Part shown: in pieces, positions 44,082 through 52,022 of the stretch | Layout: every line of letters begins with the position of its first letter | How positions within the stretch are numbered: position 1 is the first letter of the stretch | Source of the DNA: Pimelobacter simplex | GTDB lineage: Bacteria; Actinomycetota; Actinomycetes; Propionibacteriales; Nocardioidaceae | Direction of reading: 5' to 3' | Assembly: GCF_900114845.1 (NCBI RefSeq) | Contig: NZ_FOUK01000005.1 | Coordinates: 190,339 to 254,338 of the forward strand | Length of the DNA stretch: 64,000 nucleotides | Program-made: the position numbers and the translations under genes | The notes under the pieces: model-generated | Databases searched by the model: none | Told to the model about the DNA's origin: nothing | What the model saw: the letters and a program-made list of their open reading frames with translations, nothing else

Positions 44082-45073
44082 GCGGTGGCTCCTTGGGTCA
44101 CGGGCGCGGCGACGGGGCAGCGCAGCGGCTCGCCGCGCAGCGCCCGGGCGGCCTCCTCGCTGGCCAGCCGCTGCAGCCGGTCGAGGGAGTCGGTCGCGTA
44201 GAACGCGGCGTGGGGGGTGAGCACGAGACCAGGAGCATCTCGCAGCGGGGAGTCGCTCGCCCAGGGTTCGGGGTCGGTGACGTCGAGCGCCGCGGCGGCG
44301 AGGTGGCCGTCGATCAGGGCCGCGGCCAGGGCGGCCTCGTCGACGAGGCCGCCGCGGGCGGTGTTGACCAGGATGGCGCCCGCGGGCAGCGCCCGGAGGA
44401 AGGCGTCGTCGACCAGGTGCCGCGTCTCGGGGGTCAGCGGGGCGTGCAGCGAGACCGCCGACGAGCGGGCCAGGAGCTCGGCCAGCGACACGGGCTCGAC
44501 GCCCTGCGCGGTGACGACGTCGGCCGGGCAGTGCGGGTCGTGGGCGATGATCGTGCAGCCGAAGGGGGCCAGGCGCCGGGCGACCTCCTGGGCGATCCGG
44601 CCGAAGCCGACCAGGCCCACGGTCATCTGCGCGAGCCCGGGCAGCGGGCCGACGTCGCCGGGGCGGGCCCAGCCGTGGCGCCGCACCAGGGCGTCGTACG
44701 ACGTCAGGCGGCGCGCGAGCGAGAGCAGGCTCGCGGCGGCGTGGTCGGCCACGGTGCTGACGCCGTAGTCGGGGACGTTGGCCACCTGCACCCCCAGCTC
44801 GCCGGCCGCCGCGACGTCGACGTTGTCGTAGCCGATGCCGTAGCGGACCACCGTCGCGCCGGGCGCCATCGCGGCCAGCACCGCCCGGGTGACGGGCGCG
44901 AAGTTCACGAACGCCACCTCCGCGCCGGCGACCGCGGCGACCGTCTCGTCCTCGCTCGTGCACGCGTGGACGGCGAACCCGCAGCCGTGCTCGGCGGCGA
45001 CCTGCTCCTCGTGGGCGGTGTCGACGAAGGCGTGATCGGTGACGACGACGCGGCGGGCGGGCTCGGCGGCCAT
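44078..45073 (-). CDS. D-isomer-specific 2-hydroxyacid dehydrogenase
   Basis: 331 aa. Rossmann NAD domain MTVGLVGFGRIAQEVARRLAPFG, catalytic Arg in NTARGGLVDEAAL, Glu in DVTDPEPWASDSPL, and His in VLTPHAAFYATDS; the substrate domain contains VRYGIGYDNVDVAAAGELGV. The family reduces 2-keto acids or oxidises D-2-hydroxyacids, and includes phosphoglycerate and hydroxypyruvate reductases. In this locus a sugar-derived hydroxy- or keto acid is likely. First gene of the minus-strand operon, divergent from the ABC transporter genes. Confidence 0.9.
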   Translation of the reverse strand: MAAEPARRVVVTDHAFVDTAHEEQVAAEHGCGFAVHACTSEDETVAAVAGAEVAFVNFAPVTRAVLAAMAPGATVVRYGIGYDNVDVAAAGELGVQVANVPDYGVSTVADHAAASLLSLARRLTSYDALVRRHGWARPGDVGPLPGLAQMTVGLVGFGRIAQEVARRLAPFGCTIIAHDPHCPADVVTAQGVEPVSLAELLARSSAVSLHAPLTPETRHLVDDAFLRALPAGAILVNTARGGLVDEAALAAALIDGHLAAAALDVTDPEPWASDSPLRDAPGLVLTPHAAFYATDSLDRLQRLASEEAARALRGEPLRCPVAAPVTQGATA

Positions 45074-45114
45074 GCGGTCTCCAGTCAGGTGGGAGGGATC
45101 CTCGATTTGAGGGC

Positions 45115-45144
45115 TTGATCGTATCATATGATGATTGATATGTT
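45115..45144 (+). promoter_or_regulatory. Divergent promoter and dyad operator (GntR candidate)
   Basis: A -35 TTGATC (45115-45120) and a -10 TATGTT (45139-45144) are 18 bp apart and face the transporter operon. The perfect palindrome ATCATATGAT (45123-45132) lies in the spacer. The stretch is strikingly AT-rich for this genome. The FadR-type regulator encoded next door is the natural ligand. Confidence 0.55.
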
Positions 45145-45202
45145 CCGGATCACAGCCGCCGCAGCACCGTGCTCGGTGGCGCGTTCGACCGAGGAGAATC
45201 CG

Positions 45203-46243
45203 ATGACCACGAAACTTCCGTTCTCCGCTCCCGCGACCCGGCGCCCGTTCGTCCGGCGCGCGAGCGTGGTGGCGAGTGCGGCCGTTCTCGCTGTCGGCCT
45301 GACGGCGTGCGGTGGAGCCAAGCCCAAGGCCTCGGGGTCCGACGACGAAGGCCTCTCGGTCGGCATCTTCGTCGACAACGCCTTCGGCGACGGCGACTTC
45401 TTCGACCAGGCCGCGGCCGCCGAGAAGCCGCTCGAGTCCGACCTGGACGCCAAGGTCAACACCTACGAGGGCCAGCTCCAGGCGCAGAACTTCGAGCCCC
45501 TCCTGCAGGACGCGGCCGACGCCAACGACATCGTCTTCGTGCTCGGCTTCGAGGCGATCGATGCGCTGATCAAGGTCGCCGGCGAGAACCCCGACACCCG
45601 GTTCGTCTTCGTCGACGGCACCGTCGACAGCCCGGACGTCGTCTCGGCCGAGTTCCGCACCGCCGAGGGCTGCTACATGGCCGGCGCGCTGGCCGCGACC
45701 GTCAACGCGGCGGCCGGTGCCAAGGCGGCCGGCTTCGTCGGCGGCATCGACGCGCCGGTGATCAAGAACTGCGAGTCCGGCTACACCCAGGGTGTGGCCG
45801 AGGTCGACCCCGCCCAGAAGGTCACCCCGCAGTACGCCGGCTCGTTCGTCGACCCGGCCAAGGGTCGCGAGATCGCCCTGGCGCTGCAGCAGAAGGGCGC
45901 GCACTCGATCTTCGCCTACGCCGGCCTGACCGGCGCCGGCATCTTCGACGCCGCCAAGGCCGACGCCAAGATCTCGCCGATCGGCGTGGTCGCCGACAAG
46001 AGCCCGCTGGCCCCCGGCAAGACGCCGGGCAGCCTGGAGATGGGCGTCGACACCGTGCTGCTCTCGCTGGCCAAGGAGTTCCAGGGCGGCGACCTGGAGC
46101 AGGGCAGCCAGCACACCTACGGATTCGCCGAGGGCGGTTGGAAGATGGTCTACGACAAGGCCCTGGTCGGTGCCGACGGCATCGCGCAGCTCGACGCCCT
46201 CCAGGAGCGGATCTCCTCCGGGGAGCTCAAGATCAGTGAATGA
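45203..46243 (+). CDS. BMP-family ABC transporter substrate-binding lipoprotein
   Basis: 346 aa. Lipoprotein signal with lipobox LTACGG, then the BMP fold: LSVGIFVDNAFGDGDFFDQA, DIVFVLGFEAIDALIKVAGENPDTRFVFVDGTV and ACYMAGALAA-like GCYMAGALAATVN with FVGGIDAPVIKNCESGYTQGV. BMP/PnrA proteins bind purine or pyrimidine nucleosides. GAGGAG is 7 nt before the ATG. First gene of the operon with ATPase and two permeases. The specific ligand cannot be read from sequence. Confidence 0.92.
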   Translation: MTTKLPFSAPATRRPFVRRASVVASAAVLAVGLTACGGAKPKASGSDDEGLSVGIFVDNAFGDGDFFDQAAAAEKPLESDLDAKVNTYEGQLQAQNFEPLLQDAADANDIVFVLGFEAIDALIKVAGENPDTRFVFVDGTVDSPDVVSAEFRTAEGCYMAGALAATVNAAAGAKAAGFVGGIDAPVIKNCESGYTQGVAEVDPAQKVTPQYAGSFVDPAKGREIALALQQKGAHSIFAYAGLTGAGIFDAAKADAKISPIGVVADKSPLAPGKTPGSLEMGVDTVLLSLAKEFQGGDLEQGSQHTYGFAEGGWKMVYDKALVGADGIAQLDALQERISSGELKISE

Positions 46244-47786
46244 GACGACGAGGCCGGACGCCCCGCTGCTCGAGGCGTCCGGCATCACCAAGCGGTTCGG
46301 CCCGGTGGTCGCCAACGAGGACGTCCACCTGGACCTGCGCGCCGGTGAGGTGCACGCCCTGGTCGGTGAGAACGGCGCGGGCAAGACGACGCTGATGCGG
46401 ATGCTCTTCGGCATGTACCAGCCCGACGCCGGGGTGATCCGGGTGCGGGGCGAGGAGCGGCAGTTCCGCCGCCCGCAGGACGCCATCGACGCGCAGATCG
46501 GCATGGTGCACCAGCACTTCATGCTGGTCCCGACGTTCACCGTCGCCGAGAACATCACCCTCGGCGCCGAGCCGGGCGGGCCCGGGCTCTACAGCAAGGA
46601 CCGCGCCAAGGAGGCGATCGCCGAGCCGATGCGGCGCCTGGGGGTCGACATCGACCCCGAGGCGGTGACCGGCAGGCTCAGCGTCGCCACCCAGCAGAAG
46701 ATCGAGATCGTCAAGGTCCTCTACCGCGGCGCACGGGTGCTCATCCTCGACGAGCCGACCGCCGTCCTCACCCCGCAGGAGACGACCGAGCTGTTCGAGC
46801 TCCTGCGCCGCCTGGCGGCCGAGGGCTCGGCGATCGTCTTCATCTCGCACAAGCTGGGCGAGGTGTTCGCGGTCGCCGACCGGATCACCGTGCTGCGCCG
46901 CGGCCGCACCGTCGGCACGTACGACGCCGCGGCCACCGACGCCGCCGAGGTGGTCGCCGCGATGACCGGTCGCAGCGACGTCAACCTCGGCCGGGTCGAG
47001 CGGGTCGTCCCCGAGGAGCAGCCCCCGGTGCTCCTCGTCGACGCCGTCAGCACCGAGAAGCCCGGCCACGACGCGGCGCTCGACCAGGTCTCGTTCACCG
47101 TCCGGGCCGGCGAGATCCTCGGGATCGCCGGTGTCGAGGGCAACGGGCAGACCGCGCTCGCCGAGGCGCTCGTCGGCACGCTCGCGCTCACCGGTGGCTC
47201 GGTGTCGATCTCCGGCACCGACGTCGGTGGCCTCGACGTCGCGGCCCGCCGCGACCACGGCCTGGGCTACGTCCCGGAGGACCGGCACCACGAGGGCCTG
47301 CCGATCAACGGCACCGTGCTCGAGGCGATCGCGCCGTGCGAGGTGCGCAAGCGCACCGGCCTCGGCGTGCTCGCCAGCGCGCTGAGCGCCAAGGTGCGCA
47401 CCACTGCGACCGGCCTGGTCCGCGAGTACGACATCAAGGCGGCCGGCGTCGACGCCGTCTGCAGCACGCTCTCGGGCGGCAACCAGCAGAAGATCGTCGT
47501 CGCCCGCGAGCTCGAGGAGCAGCCGGCCTGCCTGGTGCTGGCGCAGCCGACGCGCGGCGTCGACCTCGGCGCCATCGAGTACCTCTACGGCCGGATCGCC
47601 GAGGCCACGGCCCGCGGTTGCGCGGTGCTGCTGGTCTCGGCCGACCTCGACGAGATCCTGCGGCTCTCCGACCGGGTGCTGGTGATGTACCGCGGCCGGG
47701 TGGTCGCCGAGAAGCAGACCCTCGACACGACCCGCGAGGAGCTGGGCATGCACATGATGGGCGCGACCACGGGAGGTGCCGCATGA
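46236..47786 (+). CDS. ABC transporter ATPase, sugar/nucleoside type (two NBDs)
   Basis: 516 aa with two nucleotide-binding domains. First NBD: GENGAGKTTLMRMLFG, then the non-standard signature LSVATQQKIEIV and VLILDEPTAVLTPQE. Second NBD: GVEGNGQTALAEALVG (degenerate P-loop), signature LSGGNQQKIVVAREL, and LVLAQPTRGVDLGAIEYLY (Asp-Glu of Walker B replaced by AQPT). This asymmetry is normal for RbsA/NupO-type ATPases. GTG start overlaps the binding-protein stop and its stop overlaps the first permease. Confidence 0.93.
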   Translation: MNETTRPDAPLLEASGITKRFGPVVANEDVHLDLRAGEVHALVGENGAGKTTLMRMLFGMYQPDAGVIRVRGEERQFRRPQDAIDAQIGMVHQHFMLVPTFTVAENITLGAEPGGPGLYSKDRAKEAIAEPMRRLGVDIDPEAVTGRLSVATQQKIEIVKVLYRGARVLILDEPTAVLTPQETTELFELLRRLAAEGSAIVFISHKLGEVFAVADRITVLRRGRTVGTYDAAATDAAEVVAAMTGRSDVNLGRVERVVPEEQPPVLLVDAVSTEKPGHDAALDQVSFTVRAGEILGIAGVEGNGQTALAEALVGTLALTGGSVSISGTDVGGLDVAARRDHGLGYVPEDRHHEGLPINGTVLEAIAPCEVRKRTGLGVLASALSAKVRTTATGLVREYDIKAAGVDAVCSTLSGGNQQKIVVARELEEQPACLVLAQPTRGVDLGAIEYLYGRIAEATARGCAVLLVSADLDEILRLSDRVLVMYRGRVVAEKQTLDTTREELGMHMMGATTGGAA

Positions 47787-48910
47787 CCGCCGCCCCGACC
47801 ACGAACCCGACCGAGCCGGCGGCTCCGGCCCCCGCTCCACCGGAGCGACCGGGCTGGCGCGCGGTCGCCGGCCGCCAGGCGGCCGCGATCGGCTACACCG
47901 TCGTCATCGGACTGGTGCTGGCCTCGGTCCTGATCTACAGCCAGGGCTACGCGCCGTTCGCGACGATCCAGAGCGGCCTGCAGTACGCCGTCGGCGACCC
48001 CACCCAGGTAGCCCGGACCTTCGCCTGGGGCCTGCCGCTCTACGTCGCGGCGCTCGGCGTCGCGATCGCCTTCCGGTCCGGGATGTTCAACATCGGCGCC
48101 GAGGGCCAGATGTACGCCGGCGCGCTCGCCGCCGCCCTCACGGGCGCCTACCTCGGCCCGCTGTTCTCGCCCGCGCACCTGCTGCTCTGCACGCTCGCGG
48201 CCGGCCTGGCCGGCGGCCTGATCGCGGCCGGGCTCGGCTGGCTGCGCGCGGCCTGGGGCGTCGACGAGGTGCTCTCGACGCTGCTGTCGAACTACATCGT
48301 CATCCTGTTCTGCGCCTACCTCGCGATCGGCCCGCTGCGCGACACCACGCGGCAGAGCGGCACCACCAAGGAGGTCGCCGACACGGCTCGCTTCGGCGAG
48401 CTCGTCCCGCGCAGCGGCCTGACCACGGCGGTGTTCGTGGTGGTCGTCGTCGCGATCGTCATCTGGTGGCTCAGCGAGCGCTCGGTGCTCGGCTACCGGT
48501 GGCGGATGACGGGGGAGAGCCCCGCCTTCGCCTCGTCCGTCGGCATCGACGTCTTCAAGGCGCGGGTCTCGTCGATGGCCCTGAGCGGCTTCGTGTGCGG
48601 CGTGGCCGGCTCGCTGCTGGTCACCGCCTCGCAGGGCCGGTTCTGGACCGAGATCGCCTCCGGCATCGGCTGGGACGGCGTCCTGATCGCGCTCGTCGCG
48701 CGCTCCCGCCCGGTCGCGACGGTCATCTGGGTGAGCGTGTACTGCGTGATGCGCTCGGCCGCCCGCGGCATCGAGCAGGCCTCCGAGGTTCCCTCCGAGC
48801 TCTCGCTGGTGCTCATCTCGGCCATCATCATCGCGGCTGCCGCCCAGGCTCGCGTGTTCCACCAGTTCGCCCAGCTGCGTCACCGCCTGGGCTCGTTGCG
48901 GAGGTCGTGA
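47783..48910 (+). CDS. ABC transporter permease (NupP-like)
   Basis: 375 aa, BPD_transp_2 family, with about eight to ten hydrophobic helices after a Pro/Ala-rich N-terminal tail. The conserved segment GVAIAFRSGMFNIGAEGQMYAGALAAAL and GVDEVLSTLLSNYIVILFCAYL match nucleoside-type permeases such as YufP/NupP. ATG overlaps the ATPase stop. Forms the heterodimeric membrane channel with the next gene product. Confidence 0.92.
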   Translation: MTAAPTTNPTEPAAPAPAPPERPGWRAVAGRQAAAIGYTVVIGLVLASVLIYSQGYAPFATIQSGLQYAVGDPTQVARTFAWGLPLYVAALGVAIAFRSGMFNIGAEGQMYAGALAAALTGAYLGPLFSPAHLLLCTLAAGLAGGLIAAGLGWLRAAWGVDEVLSTLLSNYIVILFCAYLAIGPLRDTTRQSGTTKEVADTARFGELVPRSGLTTAVFVVVVVAIVIWWLSERSVLGYRWRMTGESPAFASSVGIDVFKARVSSMALSGFVCGVAGSLLVTASQGRFWTEIASGIGWDGVLIALVARSRPVATVIWVSVYCVMRSAARGIEQASEVPSELSLVLISAIIIAAAAQARVFHQFAQLRHRLGSLRRS

Positions 48911-48911
48911 C

Positions 48912-49835
48912 ATGGATTGGCTCGACGCATTTCTCGGATCGGGGATGCGCTTCACCACCCCGATCCTGCTGGCCGCGCTCGGCTGCCTGGTCACCTCGTG
49001 GACCCGGGACCTGAACGTCGGCCTCGAGGGCGCCATGATCTTCGGCGCCTTCTTCGGGGTCGCCTTCGGCCTCGAGCTCGGCTCCGGACTCGGCGCCATC
49101 GTGGTCACACTGCTCGCGGCGGCCGTGGCCGGGCTGCTGTTCGGCATCCTGATCACGACGTACCGGGTGAACGTGTTCGTCGCGGGCATCGTGCTCAACG
49201 TCTTCGGCGCCGGCGCGACGGTCTTCCTGCTGCGCTCGATCTACGGCGTCAAGGGCGCGCTCGCCGACGACGGCATCCCGCGCCTGGCGCGCATCGAGAT
49301 CCCCGTGATCGGGGACATCCCGGTCCTCGGCGGCCTCGTCTCGGGGCACACCGTGCTCACCTACCTCGCGTGGGTGCTGGTCGGCGTGACCGTGTGGGCG
49401 GTGCGCAACAGCGTCGTCGTCCGCCACCTCAAGGCCGCGGGCGAGCACCCCGAGGCGCTGGAGACCGCGGGCGGCAACGTCCAGCGGATGCGGATCCTCG
49501 CCCAGGTGTGGTGCTTCATGCTCTGCGCCCTGGCCGGCGCCCAGATGAGCATCGGCCAGCTGTCCCTCTTCACCGAGGGGATGACGAGCGGGCTCGGCTT
49601 CGTCGCGGTCGCCGCGGCGATCTTCAGCCGCGGCAACGTCCTGTGGCTCGCCGCCATCTCCACCGTGTTCGGCCTCTCGTCGGCGGCCGGCGTCCAGATC
49701 AACGAGGAAGTCATGCCCCCGCAGTTCGCCCAGATGATCCCGTACGTCGTCGCCCTGGTCGGGCTCGTCGTCCTGGCCCGCACCTCCAAGGTCGACCAGG
49801 TCCGGATCGCCACGCCCCAGCTGCAGGCCGACTGA
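48912..49835 (+). CDS. ABC transporter permease (NupQ-like)
   Basis: 307 aa, BPD_transp_2 family, about eight hydrophobic segments. The motifs TPILLAALGCLVTSWTRDLNVGLEGAMIFGAFFGV and VRHLKAAGEHPEALETAGGNV are the EGAMI loop and the coupling-helix region. It starts one base after the first permease stop; the next gene's ATG overlaps its stop. Confidence 0.92.
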   Translation: MDWLDAFLGSGMRFTTPILLAALGCLVTSWTRDLNVGLEGAMIFGAFFGVAFGLELGSGLGAIVVTLLAAAVAGLLFGILITTYRVNVFVAGIVLNVFGAGATVFLLRSIYGVKGALADDGIPRLARIEIPVIGDIPVLGGLVSGHTVLTYLAWVLVGVTVWAVRNSVVVRHLKAAGEHPEALETAGGNVQRMRILAQVWCFMLCALAGAQMSIGQLSLFTEGMTSGLGFVAVAAAIFSRGNVLWLAAISTVFGLSSAAGVQINEEVMPPQFAQMIPYVVALVGLVVLARTSKVDQVRIATPQLQAD

Positions 49836-50278
49836 TGCGCGCCGTACCGCTGGAGCCCGAGGACATCGCGCTCTACGAGCGCGCCGTCGAGGTCCTCGCC
49901 GCCTCCTTCGACCCGGTCGTGCACCAGGTCGCGGCGGCGGCGCGGACCGCGAGCGGCGAGGTCTTCCCCGGCCTGCACGTCGGCTCGCGCCGGGTCAACG
50001 TGTGCGCCGAGGCGTCGGCCATCGCCAACGCCGAGATGCACAACGCCGGCCAGGTCGTCGCCATGGTGGCGGTCTGCCGCGACGAGAACGGCCGCACCGT
50101 CGTCACCAACCCGTGCGGCCTGTGCCGCGAGCTGATGGGCCACTACGGCCCCGACGCGTGGGTGCTGATCGACCGCGGCGGCGAGGTGGTCAAGGTCCGC
50201 TCCGGCGACCTGATGCCCTCGCCGTGGAACTTCCCCCACGAGAACGACTGGGACGTCGCCGACCCGACCGCTCCCTGA
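49835..50278 (+). CDS. Cytidine-deaminase-like enzyme
   Basis: 147 aa. Zinc site of the tetrameric CDA type: VNVCAEASAIANAEM (C-A-E with proton-shuttling Glu) and VVTNPCGLCRELM (PCxxC), with GLHVGSRRVNV before it. The family includes cytidine deaminases and blasticidin-S-type deaminases. The C-terminal extension SPWNFPHENDWDVADPTAP is unusual. Coupled to the nucleoside-type transporter, it probably deaminates the imported (deoxy)cytidine or a related nucleoside or base. Confidence 0.85.
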   Translation: MRAVPLEPEDIALYERAVEVLAASFDPVVHQVAAAARTASGEVFPGLHVGSRRVNVCAEASAIANAEMHNAGQVVAMVAVCRDENGRTVVTNPCGLCRELMGHYGPDAWVLIDRGGEVVKVRSGDLMPSPWNFPHENDWDVADPTAP

Positions 50279-50330
50279 CCCAGCCCTTCACCGCATCCAC
50301 CGCATCCACCGCACCCCCAGGAGGATCCCC

Positions 50331-50756
50331 ATGCCCGGACTCCAGCTCACCGACATCTGCCTGGTCACCCGCGACCTCGACGCCGCGGTCGACTTCTACA
50401 CCGAGAAGCTCGGCTACCAGCTCAAGTCCCGGATGCCCGGCTTCGCCGACTTCACCCGCAACGGCGTCATCCTCGCCCTGTGGGACGCGAGCGCGATCCG
50501 CGATTCCACCGGCGTCCCGGCCGCCGTCGAGGCCCCGAGCGGGCACGGCGTGATGATGGCCGTCGAGCTCGACAGCCCCGACGAGGTCGACCGCGAGCAC
50601 GCCCGGCTCACCGCCCAGGGCGTCGAGTTCTACGCCCCGCCCAAGGACTACGCGTGGAACGCCCGCTGCGCCTACTTCGCCGGCCCCTGCGGTGAGTTCT
50701 GGGAGCTCTTCGCCTGGCACGAGGGCGGCGCCCCCGGTGCCGTCGACCCGTCCTGA
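50331..50756 (+). CDS. VOC-family (glyoxalase/dioxygenase fold) protein
   Basis: 141 aa. Paired beta-alpha-beta-beta-beta modules: LTDICLVTRDLDAAVDFYTEKLGYQLKSR and GVMMAVELDSPDEVDREHARLTAQGVEFY, with YFAGPCGEFWELFAWHEG at the end. The candidate metal ligands are His/Glu at the module ends. It may be an epimerase, isomerase or lyase for a pathway intermediate; nothing in the sequence decides. AGGAGG precedes the ATG. The 52-nt gap before it contains a 9-bp tandem repeat (CCGCATCCA) at about 50293-50315. Confidence 0.8.
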   Translation: MPGLQLTDICLVTRDLDAAVDFYTEKLGYQLKSRMPGFADFTRNGVILALWDASAIRDSTGVPAAVEAPSGHGVMMAVELDSPDEVDREHARLTAQGVEFYAPPKDYAWNARCAYFAGPCGEFWELFAWHEGGAPGAVDPS

Positions 50757-50817
50757 ACCTTCCCCTGCCTTTCCTGCCCTTCCCCCTGAACGAACCTGTG
50801 AGAACGAGGAGCACCTT

Positions 50818-51996
50818 GTGCTGACCATGGACCGACTGCTGCCGCACGACCGGGAGCGCGCCACGCTCGTGGGACGGGTCTGGGACCCGGCCGAGCGCGG
50901 ACCGGCGCTCGTCGTCGTCGCCGGCGACGACGCGGTCGACGTCACCGACCTGGGCCCGACCTGCTCGAAGCTGCTGGAGCGGCACGACGCCGCCGCGCTG
51001 CGCGCCGCCGCGGCCGACCCGGCCCGCCGGCGCTGGTCGCTGACCACGCTGATCGACGCCTTCGGCGACGAGCGCGACCCGGAGGTGGCGCGGCTGCTGT
51101 CGCCGGTCGACCTGCAGGTCCTCAAGGCGGCGGGCGTGACGTTCGTCGAGAGCATGGTCGAGCGGGTGATCGAGGAGCGCGCGCAGGGTGACCTGCAGCA
51201 GGCCGAGGCGATCCGCGGCCAGCTCGCGGACGCCATCGGCGGCGCGATCGCCCAGGTGAAGCCGGGTTCCGAGGCGGCCGAGAAGGTCAAGCAGATCCTC
51301 GTCTCCGAGGGTCTCTGGTCGCAGTACCTCGAGGTCGGCATCGGCCCCGACCCGGAGATCTTCACCAAGGCCCCCGTGCTGTCGTCGGTCGGCGTCGGCG
51401 CCACCATCGGCGTGCTGAGCCGCTCGGCCTGGAACAACCCCGAGCCCGAGGTCGCCCTCGTCGCCCGCGCCGACGGGACGCCGGTCGGCGCGATGCTCGG
51501 CAACGACGTCAACCTGCGCGACTTCGAGGGCCGCAGCGCGCTGCTGCTCACCGAGGCCAAGGACAACAACGCCTCGTGCGCGCTCGGCCCGTTCGTCCGG
51601 CTCTTCGACGACGCCTTCACCATCGACGACGTCCGCGGGCTCGACGTGAACCTGACCGTCGAGGGTCCTGAGGGCTTCCGGATGGACGGCGTCAGCTCGA
51701 TGCGCAACATCAGCCGCGACCCGCTCGAGCTCATCGCGCACACCTGCGGCGCGCACCACCACTACCCGGACGGATTCGTGCTGCTCACCGGCACGCTCTT
51801 CGCGCCCACCCAGGACCGGCACGGCCCGGGGCAGGGCTTCACGCACGTCGTCGGGGACGTCGTCCGGATCTCGGCCGACCGGCTCGGTGAGCTGGTCAAC
51901 GTGGTCGACCACGCCGAGACCGCACCGCCGTGGACGTTCGGCATCTGGGACCTCGTCGAGAGCCTCAACCGGCGCTCGCTGCTGGCCGCCCGCTGA
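50818..51996 (+). CDS. FAH-fold enzyme, 2-keto-3-deoxypentonate dehydratase-like
   Basis: 392 aa. An N-terminal domain of about 150 residues precedes the fumarylacetoacetase core: WNNPEPEVALVARADG and MLGNDVNLRDFEGRSALLLTEAKDNNASCALGP carry the acidic metal ligands of the family. Size and layout fit FAH-type dehydratases of 2-keto-3-deoxy sugar acids, which yield 2-oxoglutarate semialdehyde. The semialdehyde-type dehydrogenases encoded at both ends of the locus fit that product. GTG 50818 is chosen because GAGGAG lies 8 nt upstream; ATG 50827 is an alternative. Confidence 0.8.
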   Translation: MLTMDRLLPHDRERATLVGRVWDPAERGPALVVVAGDDAVDVTDLGPTCSKLLERHDAAALRAAAADPARRRWSLTTLIDAFGDERDPEVARLLSPVDLQVLKAAGVTFVESMVERVIEERAQGDLQQAEAIRGQLADAIGGAIAQVKPGSEAAEKVKQILVSEGLWSQYLEVGIGPDPEIFTKAPVLSSVGVGATIGVLSRSAWNNPEPEVALVARADGTPVGAMLGNDVNLRDFEGRSALLLTEAKDNNASCALGPFVRLFDDAFTIDDVRGLDVNLTVEGPEGFRMDGVSSMRNISRDPLELIAHTCGAHHHYPDGFVLLTGTLFAPTQDRHGPGQGFTHVVGDVVRISADRLGELVNVVDHAETAPPWTFGIWDLVESLNRRSLLAAR

Positions 51997-52022
51997 CCGA
52001 CCCACGACCTGAAGGAGCCCCC

